From: Cystobasidiopsis lactophilus
Taxonomy: Eukaryota; Basidiomycota; Agaricostilbomycetes; Agaricostilbales; Chionosphaeraceae
Length of the DNA stretch: 64,000 nt
Reading direction: 5' to 3'
NCBI GenBank assembly: GCA_001599975.1
Contig: BCIO01000005.1
Coordinates: forward strand, 1,736,001 to 1,800,000
The translations under genes were made by a program, and so were the position numbers. Below, one piece after another: positions 47,169 to 58,149 of this stretch (positions within the stretch are counted from its first letter, which is position 1; the number at the start of each line of letters is the position of its first letter). The notes beneath the pieces were generated by a model. That model made no database searches. It saw nothing but the letters and a program-made list of their open reading frames with translations, and had not been told where the DNA came from.

Positions 47169-47978
47169 TCTTTGCGCGAGCAGAAGGCACGCGAGTCCTT
47201 CAAGCGGTCCTCCCTCAGCGAAATCATCCCCAAGTTTGACCTCTCGCACCTTCCCCAAGATGGTTCAACCTTCAGCGAAGAGGCTGGGGAAGAGGACTGG
47301 GACATGGACGGCAGCCCGGCGCTCACCAGCGAAGGCTCCGATTCTGCCAACGTCTCGCCCTTCTTCACTCCGCCATTGGACCAAAATACACCCAGCTCGT
47401 CTCGTAACTCCATTTGCAGCACAGCGGCAGCCTACCAACCTTTCAACTGGGTCGAGAGCTGCCCACCCGAGGCGTGGGGAGAGTACACCTCTCCCCTCGA
47501 AGAGATCTACCAATGGGAAGACCCTACTGTACCCCGTGTCAGGGCAGAAGAGGAGAGGCGTCGGTGGGCACATCGGGTGCTCTGTCCGCCACGCGACAAC
47601 TCGCCCGAGCTGCATGATGGCGAGAGGCGAGCCGGCCAGAAAAGAGCAGCCGGCGATGATGGGCAAGAGCGAGCAAATCGCTGGTCCAAGCTTACCGCGG
47701 GGTCACTGGGAGCTGCGCACGACGCCACTGCCTTGCTCGCCGCCGGACGCCATCGCCAACCGTGGAAGCCGCCGAAAGTCGCTCACTCATCTGTCAGCCA
47801 CTCGCACAGTGCCAAAGGTCGTTTCATTCTCGTGGCCACCGCTGAACGGGTCGTTGATCGCCTGCTGAAGCACACTCCCATTTCGCCGAGCCACGATCAC
47901 AAGGGCCAGAGAGCTCAATTGCGGGCGCACCGATGCAGCATGCGAGCCAGTAGACAGCAAGAGGCGACGAAAGGCTAA
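47169..47978 (+). CDS. Unknown protein, main exon only
   Basis: Open frame from the acceptor GTGCCCAG to a stop at 47978, so the start codon lies in an upstream exon I could not fix. Reads SLREQKARESFKRSSLSEII, FDLSHLPQDGSTFSEEAGEE, ANVSPFFTPPLDQNTPSSS, AAAYQPFNWVESCPPEAWGE, EEIYQWEDPTVPRVRAEEER, then a basic Ser/His-rich end. Negative patches next to proline-directed Ser sites suggest a regulated intracellular protein. No known domain recognised. Confidence 0.45.
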   Translation, partial: SLREQKARESFKRSSLSEIIPKFDLSHLPQDGSTFSEEAGEEDWDMDGSPALTSEGSDSANVSPFFTPPLDQNTPSSSRNSICSTAAAYQPFNWVESCPPEAWGEYTSPLEEIYQWEDPTVPRVRAEEERRRWAHRVLCPPRDNSPELHDGERRAGQKRAAGDDGQERANRWSKLTAGSLGAAHDATALLAAGRHRQPWKPPKVAHSSVSHSHSAKGRFILVATAERVVDRLLKHTPISPSHDHKGQRAQLRAHRCSMRASRQQEATKG

Positions 47979-48351
47979 CGGAAACCAGCAGTCCGTCCGA
48001 AATGGCCCAGCTGGCCACCGAACTCGGACGAAGAGCCGGGGGGCGAGCACGCGGGCAAGAACCACCTCACTACTCATTGCCGACATCAACTTGGTGTCAT
48101 AGAACAATCACTCTAGAAAGCCATTGTAGACCGCATTAGATTTGCATTTTCGCATTGTGAAAAGTCGCCCAGTGCCCCCTGAGCTTTCCGGGGTCCGCCT
48201 CGATCGGGTTTGTCAGGTCGCGGGCGAAGCTTCAAGGTCGGTAGAAACGCAGGAACGAGGAATGGATGCGAAAGATGAGGTTCCGTGCCAATCAAAAATT
48301 CCAAGGGCCGCGTGCCAAAGAGAAGTAAACCCCCGATCCAGCTATCCTTCT
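47979..48351. other. Convergent spacer before RPS25
   Basis: 373 bp between two stops facing each other. No gene seen. Confidence 0.35.
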
Positions 48352-48898
48352 TTACTCGACAGCGGTCACACGGGCTGTGCAGAGTGTTCGAAGTTAGCCG
48401 AGACCCAGGCAGCGAACAGATAGGGAGGCTCAACGCACTGTAGACGAGCTGAGCGTGAGAGTGGACAATACGCTTGATGTGGCCCTCCTTCTCCAATTCT
48501 CGGATGGCCAACCGCGCCAAGGAGCCGTTGATCTTCATGCGGTCAATGAGAACGGATCTGTGCGAACAAAATGAGCCATCTGTCCACGGGTGGATCGGGG
48601 CGAGCTCGGCAAGCGCACTGAGAAATCATCTTGAAGGTCGGGACCTCCTTCTGCAATGCGGCATCAGAGACAGCACCAAAAATTGCGGTAGGGGCAGCCA
48701 CGCACCATGATGCGGTCGTAGGTCGGCTTGTCGAGGACAACGGCGTTGTTGGCCTTGTCCTTGACCTTGCCCTTGGACCACTTCTTCTTCTTCGACTTTC
48801 CGCTCGGGTTGCTTCCAGGCGGCTTTTTCTGTTGGCGCGCATTTTTCAGATCCGCTTCCTAAACGCAAGAGGCTACACACGGGTGGCGGGGGCGGCAT
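48352..48898 (-). CDS. RPS25: 40S ribosomal protein S25 (eS25), 104 aa, five exons
   Basis: Small-subunit ribosomal protein near the tRNA exit site, needed for some IRES-driven initiation. Exon 1 gives MPPPPP (ATG at 48898). Exon 2 gives [20 protein letters not shown] and [12 protein letters not shown], exon 3 [10 protein letters not shown], and exon 4 [37 protein letters not shown] 23-nt last exon (48352-48374) gives TRVTAVE-stop. The last intron runs 48375-48438. With all five exons the product matches the usual length of about 105 aa and the C-terminus VYTR-x-A. The first intron follows only 18 coding nt, as is common in fungal ribosomal-protein genes. Confidence 0.93.
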
Positions 48899-49190
48899 TT
48901 TGTCGTGGAGCGAGAAAGAGAGAAATCGCCAGAGGGACGGGCAAAGTCACGCGGCGAATTTAGAAGAGACCTCTGGAGACCAAAGTTGGCCCAACCCGTG
49001 GTCCTCAAGGTGGCGTTCACTTTCCAAAATGCGCGAGCGAGCAAGTAGTATCAAAAGACAGGCCGTGATCGCATTACAATTCCGAGGTAAGCAAGGAAAG
49101 CGTGAAGGGGAAAGAAATACAAGACAAGAGAGGCAAAGTGTTGTGTGATATGGGAGGTCTAGCGTCAAAGGAGAGGCGCAAGCAAGGAGC
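48899..49190. other. Spacer, PKA regulator / RPS25
   Basis: 292 bp; RPS25 promoter and 3' end of the PKA subunit gene. Nothing else seen. Confidence 0.35.
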
Positions 49191-50965
49191 TTAAGCGCCA
49201 ACCATGGCCTGGGGGCTGGCCCGGGTGTGGGGAGAGCGCAGCGAGTTGGACATGGGCGACATGCCGCCGCCGGACTCCATGCGGGGCTGGTGGCCATTGT
49301 GCGCCACCGGGCCGTATTGGCGCTCGGCTCGGCGTTGGAGCATGTCGGAGACAGCTGTGCGTTGCGAGCATTGATTTAGATTCGCATGAACGCTTCTTGG
49401 GGGGAGAAAGAGGCAACGCACGACCAAGCAAGCGAGTGAAAGCCTTTTCGCCCAAAGTGGCCACGCGAAGGCGGCCAGCTCCAGGCATGGCACGCACAGT
49501 GGCAGCTCGAGGGGCAGAGTTCAGCAGCGCCAGTTCTGTGAATTACCAAAAACCGCATGAGCTCGAGAGAAGGACGAGCAAACAGGGGACGGCCTCACCT
49601 CCAAAGTAGTCGCCCTTGCCCAAAGAGGACACCCTCTCCTCGTCGCCGCGGCCCGGCCTGCGCTTGGTGACCTCGGCGGTGCCGCTTTCGATGATGTAGA
49701 AGTTCTTGCCGACCTCGCCCTCGATGACGACCGGCTCGCCCTCCTCGTAGACCTTCTCCTCCAACGCATCGGCAATCTTGGCGCGCTCGTGTGGCTCTAA
49801 GGTGGCGAGGATGCCGACTTCGGCGAGGAAGACCTCGTACATCTTGCGCTTGCGCGAGGTGTGCTCCATGAGGATGGAGCGGAAGGTGACGCGGTCGAGC
49901 GCCCAGAGGGTCGAGGTAGGGGAGACGGCGACGACGGTGGCCGCGCGAGGGGCGTTGTACATGAGGGCGAGCTCGCCGAAGGAGCCGCCGGCCTCGATCT
50001 GGGCGACCATGTTGGCGGGCGCGGACACGCTCTGGGTCGTTTTGGTGATGGGGTCGTAAGAGTGCTGCGGGGTAGGGGTGACCCAGACCTCGAACTGGCC
50101 GGACTCGACAACGTAGAAGAAGTCGCCCACGGCGCCTTGGACGATGACCTCGGTGCCCTGAGGCACGCGGACCTCCTTCATGGCGTTCAGCACATCGGCG
50201 TGCTGGTCCTCGTCGAGGTTGCGGAACAGCAGGTTGCCTTGAATGGAAGCTTCAATGCGGGCGCGCTGGGAGGTCGACTTGGGGATGACAGTCTTGGGCA
50301 GGTTGGCGTTGGCGGAGGGGTCGAGGGACTCGGCAGAGACCGAGGTGCGGCGACCGAGGTTGTAGGAGAGCGGGATGCCAATAGGCGAGGTAGGGGCGTT
50401 GGAGGGCGGGCCGTTGTCATCGTCGTCCTCCGACATGCTGCTCTTCCTCGACGAGGGCGCGGCGGGGTTGGAGGTGCCGACGGCGCTCATGGAAGCAGGG
50501 TTCCAGGACGTGGACATGGCGGTGGGCGTCGAGTTGTTGGAGGAGCGCAAGGGAGCGACGGAGGGCATAGTCTCTGACATGGGGGAGACGAGGGAGTCGA
50601 AACCGCTGCTTTGGGCCTGCTGCTGCTGGGGCGGCGGAACGGAAGAGCCAAAGGTGTATCCCTGGCCAGCCAGGGAGGGGGTGGACGTCTTCTTGCGGAG
50701 GGAGTGAGGCTGGGTCGGCGGCATCGACATGGAGCGCGAGTCCTTGGGGTTAGCGGGCACGTTGCGCGAGAGGTTGCGCTGCTCCTCGAGCTTGCTGTTG
50801 AACTGTACAAGCAACACACGGCGTCAATGGGCAACTTGTCAAAAGAAACGGGGGAGAACGACGGACCCAGTTGGCACAGAATTGGAGCACGTCCGGAGGC
50901 TGGGCTCGAGCGACGGCCTTGTTCAGGTCAGCGAGGATGGCGTGGTAGGCGGAGTTGTCAGACAT
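49191..50965 (-). CDS. cAMP-dependent protein kinase regulatory subunit (Bcy1-type)
   Basis: Holds PKA inactive until cAMP binds. Starts MSDNSAYHAILADLNKAVAR at 50965, the dimerisation/docking helix. After an intron comes FNSKLEEQRNLSRNVPANPK and a long disordered linker. The inhibitor site is RRTSVSAES (from 50352): R-R-x-S makes this a substrate-type, autophosphorylatable regulator. Two cAMP domains follow. The first has GDFFYVVESGQFEVWV and GSFGELALMYNAPRAATVVA (phosphate-binding Arg). The second has GKNFYIIESGTAEVTKR, GKGDYFG joined to ELALLNSAPRAATVRA, and a C-terminal tail ending SPQAMVGA. Both phosphate-binding cassettes are intact. Confidence 0.95.
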
Positions 50966-51176
50966 GGTCTCCCGAGGCGACGGGCAACTGTTGGAGAGCT
51001 AACAGACACAAGGGAGCGAGAAGAAGGTCGAAGGTGGCAGGCTCCGCACACGGGGGGGGGCTGGCGCTCGCGCTTTTGGGCGACCCGGTTTGCCTGCATT
51101 AGGCATTCGGCCAAAGGTTATGGGTTTGAGTAGGGAGCTGTATTGCAAATGGGACTGGCTAGTACAAGGGCGGCCT

Positions 51177-52907
51177 CTAAAGCCGAGCGGACAGCAAGCG
51201 GCGGGCGGCCTGAGATGGCCTTCGCAGGCTCGCGCCCGCCGCCACGCACAGCGTCAGCAGCACCAGGCTGCCGGCTTGGTGCATCGACGCCAGTGATGTG
51301 GGCACCAAATGCACCAACGTAGTGATCCCTAGCGTCGCTTGAATCAAGGCCATCAAGCCAATTTCGCTCGCACCCCGCGCCGCCGCCCTCGGGATTTGGC
51401 TTCGAACTGACTTGCGCAGGCGAACGTGTGCGAACAAAGCGAGCGCGCTGAAGAAGGTGGTCATGGCCAATAGCCTGTGGTCGAACTGGACCGTCGTTGG
51501 GTTTTCGAACAGATTGCGGCGAATGAGGTCGGACTGGTCGGCGTGGCGAGCGTAAGAGGGGTCCAGAAGCTCACTCGTAGGTGGTACCAGAGCTTCGCCC
51601 ATCAATGGGAAAGTGTTGTACAATAGGCCTGCGTCCAAGCCAGCCACAAAGGCGCCTGTTTAGGAGTTGCTAACGATCAGCAATTTGGCCACCTAATCTA
51701 GGGGACGCGCACGCACCAGACACGGCAGTCAGGAACACCAGTCCAGTCATGGCAGTGAACATGACTCTGACCCGTCCAGATGTTTTGGTGGACAAAAGCA
51801 CCAAAGCGTCTCCCAAGTCCTTGACGCCACCAACCCCAACTCCTTTGACCGCCACCTTCCAATCCCGCATAATCCCAAACGCGCTCCTCAAACACAGCCC
51901 ATAAACAGCAAAGGCCATGCCCAAGTGTGCTGCCAGCCGATACTGGGAGACTCGGGGCACACCAGACGGGTTGGCCTTGGCGAGCTCTTCGTGCGACAGC
52001 CCAGACTTGACCATGTACCACCCGAGAGCACCTTGGCCACCAATTAGTAGCGCGATAGCAAAAAGTTGTCTTGAAGTCGATGCAGAGAGCATTTTCTTGT
52101 AGGCGAAGAAAGGAATTGGAACTGTGAGGCCCAAATTCGACGAGGACACACTATCTATCGAAATCAATGCCACCCACGGAGAAAAGCTAAGCCCAAAACT
52201 CGACCCAGGAACCTGTGGCCCCATTCCATGGAGTAGATGAACTTGAAGTCCGCCATCGAGATGTTTTTATTCAACCTGGTTTCCTTGAAACGGTCGGCCG
52301 TGTCCTCGAAAGCCTAAGACAATCAAACGTACAACTTTCCCTCTGGTGTCAACCTGTACTTGTCCAGTTCCACCTGCCACTGCTCCTCCGACAAAGGCGG
52401 CAGCACGCCGGTAACCAGATTCCACTCCGTGATGCTTAACCCCGATTCGGTCAACCTCGTCAGGCCGCCAATGATCACGATGGCAAAGATCAACGCTGAA
52501 ATGCCGTAGAGCCAGTACGCCACGATCGGGTGTGTTAAAGTGGGCAGCGGTGGCCCAGCTTGAGAGGCCGACGACGACGCTGCTGTTGAAGCCCATCGAG
52601 CAGTTCTTAATGGCAGCAAGTTTCGAAGCACTTTAGATGGTGCTTTTGATAGAGGCGAACAGGCAAAGGCAGGTAGGGATTTGGGCAGGGTAGCCAAAGT
52701 CCGTGGCCGAGGAAATTTGAAAGCAACACTGGGGGCGCATTGGCAGCTGGGCAGCAGCGTGCGGGCAGATTGGGAGGTCGAGGCTCGAATGCCCAACCTG
52801 AGACTGAGGGCCAAAGCGCCGCTGGGGCCCATGGTCGGCGAACGACTTGTTGGTTGCAAACAGCGAAGAGATGATTGGCCTGCGTCAGTGCTTCCGAGTC
52901 GGGACAT
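51177..52907 (-). CDS. COX15: Haem A synthase Cox15, mitochondrial
   Basis: Oxidises haem O to haem A for cytochrome c oxidase in the inner membrane. Starts [20 protein letters not shown] at 52907 ([14 protein letters not shown] is an in-frame alternative). A long Arg/Ser-rich presequence precedes [20 protein letters not shown], then [25 protein letters not shown], the hallmark motif. Later exons: [20 protein letters not shown] (haem-ligand His), [61 protein letters not shown] (haem-ligand His) and [13 protein letters not shown]. Eight membrane segments expected. Three short introns. Head-to-head with a BolA-like gene over only 32 bp. Confidence 0.95.
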
Positions 52908-52939
52908 CGCGATCGTTTGCGACTTGCAGCAGATTACGA
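52908..52939. promoter_or_regulatory. 32-bp gap between divergent COX15 and BolA-like starts
   Basis: Too short for two separate promoters, so at least one gene must use sequence inside the other's 5' region, or one annotated start is too far upstream. Confidence 0.5.
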
Positions 52940-53410
52940 ATGGCTGCCACTGAAGCAGTGCCGGACGGGGCGCCGGAAGCGACAGACGAGGAGCTGAGGG
53001 TGAGGATCTGGTTCACGATCTGTGCGCATTGGCACTCATCTCTTCTCGCCTTGGCCCTGGCAGGTTCTGGACAAACTAAAGCAACGATTCAATGGAGCAG
53101 AGATTGCAGTGCAGGATACATCAGGTGCGTCGCGGACCCTCCTATTGAGACTGGGAGCTCATCCGAGGCGTCCATTGAGCAGGCGGGTGTGGCAGCTTTT
53201 ACGCCATCAGCATAGTGCACGACGACTTCAAGGGTCTGAACCAGCTCAAGCAGCACAAATTGGTGAACGTGGTATTGAAGGATGAGCTAGCACTGTGGCA
53301 GTAAGCTCCTTCATGCGGCAGCCAGATCCCTCAACATTCGATTCGCTAATCATTGTCGGGCTTTCAGTGGTGTACAGTTGAAACTGCTTCCAATGACAGA
53401 AGATGCCTAA
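52940..53410 (+). CDS. BolA-like protein
   Basis: Small partner of monothiol glutaredoxins in iron-sulfur cluster handling. Starts [20 protein letters not shown] at 52940. GT-AG introns then join [40 protein letters not shown] (conserved Cys), [20 protein letters not shown] (conserved His region) and [13 protein letters not shown]-stop. This is a complete BolA fold of about 95 residues. The cysteine-containing loop is of the cluster-binding kind; I cannot tell the cytosolic (Bol2/Fra2-like) from the mitochondrial (Bol3-like) type from the N-terminus. Convergent with the transhydrogenase (73 bp between stops). Confidence 0.88.
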
Positions 53411-53483
53411 GTGTAGAAGTGGTCTTATGGAAGCGTGTGGAAAGCTCTTGGCTCTAAGGAGATCTAAAAGACCTGGAACTCCT

Positions 53484-56400
53484 CTACACCCCCGACAAGC
53501 TCTTCACGATGGAGTCGCAGGACGCCTTGGCATCACCAAACAACATGGTTGTGTTTGGCTTGTAGAACACTGTGGCGCGCATGTCATTAGTCATAGCCGC
53601 AACTTGCATCGAGTTCCATCACTCACTCGGATTCGGCACGTCCGCTGTGTAATCGTGTCTCACATGAGCTCTTTCAGTGACTGAGTTCAAAGAGAGTGAA
53701 CGCACCATAACCTGAGCCCATCGAGCGCTTCATCACAATGACCTTCTTGGATTCCCAGACGTGCAGGACCTTCGCGCCACGATTTTTAGTTTCGGTCTTC
53801 AAAGCGGTAAGAAATGAGGACAAACAGGCATTCCAGCAATTGGAGAGCCAGGCTCGAGAGAGATGGGGTTCACGGTGTCGTTGGCGCCGATAACAATTGT
53901 TCTGAATTCACACTTGAGTCTCTCGTTCGGGCTAAAGTGGGGACAAAGCACGAACAGATCAGTTTCCTTGAAGTCATCGTTGATCTCTTCCAGCTCCTTG
54001 ACGACTGGAAAGACAAGTAATGAGTTGTGCGATCACGCCACCCGCCGCATTTTGCTCACTGTCGTAATCGACACCCGCCTCAGCGAGGAGCACGTTGCAC
54101 TGGAGATTTTCCGTGAGTTTTTGGACTTGAAGCCAGCGAGACACGATGGACTCACTTGACCGGGCATGCGACCAGCAACGGGCTGCACGCGGACTCAGCC
54201 CAATCTCCCCTCTGGCGAGCAAGCAACTTACGTGGATAGCAAATCGAATCTTGATATTTTTGGCCTGGCACAGCTTGACGATCTCGGCGATGGCATATTG
54301 GGCCTTGGCGGTGGCCATGCCTGGACGACGGCGTCATCAGTCACAGCCCGAGAAAACTGCAAGGTTTTACAACTCACCGTAGCCGACGACGATGATGACG
54401 GATTCGGAGGTCTTGATGTCTTCCACGACCTCTTCGATGTTGGTCTGCGTGATAGAGCCTTCGATCTTCTTCATCTCAGCAGCCGGTGCTGAGATGCCGC
54501 CGAACAGCCTGTGTATTCCGCACCATATCAGCCTTGCTCTGGCTAAGCATCTGCTGCAGAACACGTACACGTTGGTGATAGAGCGATTCATGCCTTTGCA
54601 CTGCGTCAGTGTGTTAGAAGCCTGATCACAACTCGGCCCAGAACATCAGACTTGCCATGATCTGCAGATTTCGCCCATGAGAGTACGTCTAGAATGAACA
54701 CTGGGAGTGCTCACGTAGGATAGGATAGAGCCAGAGGCTGCGATGAGCGAGCCGACAGAGGTGAGCAAGCTGTTGTTGAGCATGAGACCTTCCGCGACCA
54801 AGGCCAGACCGCTGTACGCGTTCAAGACGGTGATGATGACTGGAAAGTCACCCATCAGGTACAAAGTCGGCCGATTGAAAGGAAGAATGCCCACCAGGCA
54901 TGTCTGCGCCACCAACGGCGGCGGTGGTCGTCCAACCCTTGATGAATGAGAGCGCAGCGTTCCCGACCAAGCAAGCAGCCGCAACACCAGGAACAGCAGC
55001 CGAAGTCAGAAAGTAGCCCATCGTCGCAACGTTGGCAGCGAGCAGGCCAGTGTTCGTAACGTGGCGTCCCGGGACGACCCACGGTTTGCTAGACATGCGG
55101 CCGGCAAGCTTGAGGAAAGCGACAATGGAGCCAGTGAACGTGACACCGCCAATAAGAACGCCCAAGTATGCGGTGGTGGCCTGTCCAAGAGGTGTGAGCT
55201 CAGTAGGTAGTCTGCTTGAGAAAGGACTCACATGCAAAGTGGTGATGTGCGAAGTGTCACCGAGCACGGACGCGATACTGGTGAAAACAGCTGCAAGACC
55301 GACTACAGAGTGCAAAGCGGCCACACTCTGCGGAAGTTGCAAAGCGGTGACGCGCCGAGCAATCAAGAGACCGGCCAGGCCACCGAGCGCAGTGCCGATG
55401 CTGAACTGGCCCAAGGTCTCCTGGGAGTAGCCAGCGTGGCCAATAGCAGACAGAATACCGATGGCGACACCTAGAATGCCAAGTGCGTTGCCGGTTCGCG
55501 CGCTGGCTTGGGCAGCCAAGCCGCTCAGGGCAGCAATACAGAGCAAGCTGCTCGCGAGATATCCAGCTTTGACCAGACCATCACCATCTCCACTTTGAAG
55601 ACTGTAGAGGAAGCCAGCGGCGAAGACAATGCCCGGCAGTGCGAATAGCCAGGCGTAGTCGGCTGGGTCGCCAGGTCGCTTGAACATGTCGAGCATCTTC
55701 TTGGTGATGAAGAAACCACCGAAGATGTTGACATTGGCCAAGAACAGGCTCGAGAAGGCGAGAATTTGAGGGATGGTTTGAGGCAAGTAGCCACCGCCCA
55801 AGAGAAACATCGAGCCAACACCGACCAAACCCGACACAGCATTGGTGAGCGACATGAGGGGCTATAGAGACAGTCAGTTGTCTCCTCATCGTGGGCGGGC
55901 CAAAGCTAATCAAGAACCTACAGAGTGAAGAGCGGGAATGACACCCCAGACGAGACGGTAACCGATGAGACCAGCGTAACCGAATGTGGCAATAGATTCC
56001 ATGAAGGCTAGTCAAATTGGATGAGCACCCAATCGGTAGCCAGATTTGTAAGAAAACTCACTAGCTGAGGTGGCCTTTCCGAGAGCGACCAAAGTGCCAA
56101 CACCGCCAGAGAGGGCGATAACTTCCCTAGTTCGGGCTTGGAACGGAGTCAACTCTTTGATTTCGATCTTTGGGGCTTCGGCAACCGGGGCGGGCGGTGG
56201 AGGAGCTGCCGCAACAGGTGGTGGCCAGAGGAGTTCGCCTTGCTGCAGCACGATGCTGCCGCGGACCACTTGATCCTCCAGATCGATGTTGTATCCCTTG
56301 TCTTTTCCGCCAATGGAGAGCAAAAACTTGGTAACGTTGTTGCTGTAGAGCGTCGACGATTGGGTCGGGAGCCTCGATGGATAGTCCGTGTAGCCTGGAT

Positions 56401-57708
56401 GCAAAGTTGAGCGCAAGGAGCAAGCGTCTATAAAAGCTGCTTACCGACAACGTGAACGCCATTGGGATGGGTGTAGATCTCGCCGGGCTTGGTGAGGACA
56501 CAGTTGCCACCGGCCTCGGCCGCCAAATCCATGATGATGCTACCGGGTTTCATAGCGTCGACAAGCTCCTTCAAAAGCAGCTTTGGTGCGGGCTTGCCAG
56601 GAATGAGGGCCTGCAATCGTGAATTAGACACGCCTTCGAACGGCACCGAAAATAGCCGAAGCCAAATCCAACGAACAGTGGAGATGATGATGTCGACTTC
56701 CTGCGCCTGCTTCAAGAACAAGGCCATTTCTGCTTCGATAAACTCCTTGGACATGGTCTTGGCGTATCCTCCACCACCGTCGCCAGATTCTTGGATGTCC
56801 ACAGTGAGAAATTCGGCGCCGACGGATTGGATCTGCTCTGCTACGGATGCTCTGGTATCGAAGCCTCGGACGATAGCTCCCATCCGTCTTGCTGTTACGA
56901 TGGCCGAAAGACCAGCGACACCGACACCCTACAGATGCTCCAATTGAATTTTGGGGCCGCCAATGAAGTGGATGGAATTGGGAGCTCACAATGACCAAAA
57001 CCTTGACAGGGGGCACTTTGCCAGCAGCAGTTGATGAACCCGTGAACATACGGCCAAAGAGGTTGGAGGCCTCAACGACAGCCTTGTAGCCGGCGATGTT
57101 GGCCATCGAGCTGAGTGCGTCGAAGACTTGACTGGTGGCCCGGACGAAGTCGCCCTTCAGCAGTGAGGCAGTACTACAGCATCTGAGGCGACTCACGCTC
57201 TCGATATGCGAGGAATGGTGTCCATCGCAAACGCAGTGACCTTCTTCTGCGCCAGCTGGTCGACCAAAGCCTTGTTTTGGGCGGGGTAGAGGAAAGAGAT
57301 TAAGGAGGAGCCTTCTTTTAGGAACTTGACTTCGCCTGTCGAGGCGTCTGGCGGCCGCACTTTGAGCACAATGTCCGTCGTCGCGAAAAGCTCCTCCTGC
57401 GGCACGACCCTAGCGCCAGCTGCCTTGTAGGCCCCGTCCGTGAATTGAGCACCCGCTCCCGCATTTTCAGCCACAAGGACCTCCTTGAAGCCTTGCTTCA
57501 ACAGGGCAGCAACGTTAGTCGGCGTGAGGGCAACACGCTGCTCGTTGGGATAGGTTTCTCGGGGCGCTCCGACCGTCAAATTGCTGTAAGGAATGCCTTC
57601 AGGTCGCTTGCAGGTGCATGAAAAGTTGCGAATGGAAGCTGGTTTGGATCGCAGCCATTGCGACACGGTCGAAGTTGCCCGCATCACGCTGGGGAAGGAC
57701 GCAGCCAT
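53484..57708 (-). CDS. Proton-translocating NAD(P) transhydrogenase, mitochondrial (NNT)
   Basis: Uses the proton gradient to make NADPH from NADH in the inner membrane. Starts [20 protein letters not shown] at 57708, a presequence. Domain I (NAD-binding, alanine-dehydrogenase-like): [80 protein letters not shown]-type exon. Linker with [11 protein letters not shown]. Domain II: repeated membrane segments ([59 protein letters not shown]). Domain [50 protein letters not shown] and the end [19 protein letters not shown]. The single-chain I-II-III order matches animal NNT. More than ten introns. Confidence 0.93.
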
Positions 57709-58149
57709 TTTGGCTGATCGTGGCCCACAGAATGAGGGGAAGGAGAAGTCGAACGAAGGTCCGCCCTTGGCTGCTGAGGCGTGTCTCTATGGATGTAGGT
57801 GCTAGAGCAGCGTAAAAAGATTGTGACTTGGTCAAATCTCAGCGAGAGGTTTAGGTAGCCGGCACAGAGAGGCGACGGACTCGACCCCCTCAGCCTCGAC
57901 TCAGCGCGTTGGCGATGGCTGGTCGTGTGCTTTGGTCTTCAAACTTGCTTGCTTGCTGGAAGATGTCTAGAACACAGAAAGCCAAAGCCTCAGCGAGTGC
58001 CCGTAAAAAAGCGGGCAAAGCGTCGCCACCCGCGGGCAGCAGCTGGCAGTCGCTCTCTGGCACACAACCTGAGCGGCTTGCCGACTCGTCACTGGCACAC
58101 TGGACTGACACTCCACATCTTGTCCTCTGACCAGCACCTGAGAAAAAAG
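57709..58149. promoter_or_regulatory. Divergent promoter region, transhydrogenase / arginase
   Basis: 441 bp. An ATG at 57914 opens a 71-codon frame rich in Ala/Ser/Lys, with no similarity I recognise, that stops before the arginase start. I treat it as leader or an upstream ORF. Confidence 0.35.

Noticed and set aside
49861-50577. Long plus-strand frame of 238 codons opposite the PKA regulatory subunit
   Set aside because: Gly/Val/Arg-rich antisense mirror of GC-rich coding sequence; no splice context of its own.
51049-51060. Run of about ten G residues as a possible functional repeat
   Set aside because: Short homopolymer between two genes; no sign of function.
57914-58129. 71-codon frame before arginase as a separate protein or first arginase exon
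   Set aside because: No in-frame link to the arginase exons and no recognisable domain; arginase is complete from 58150.
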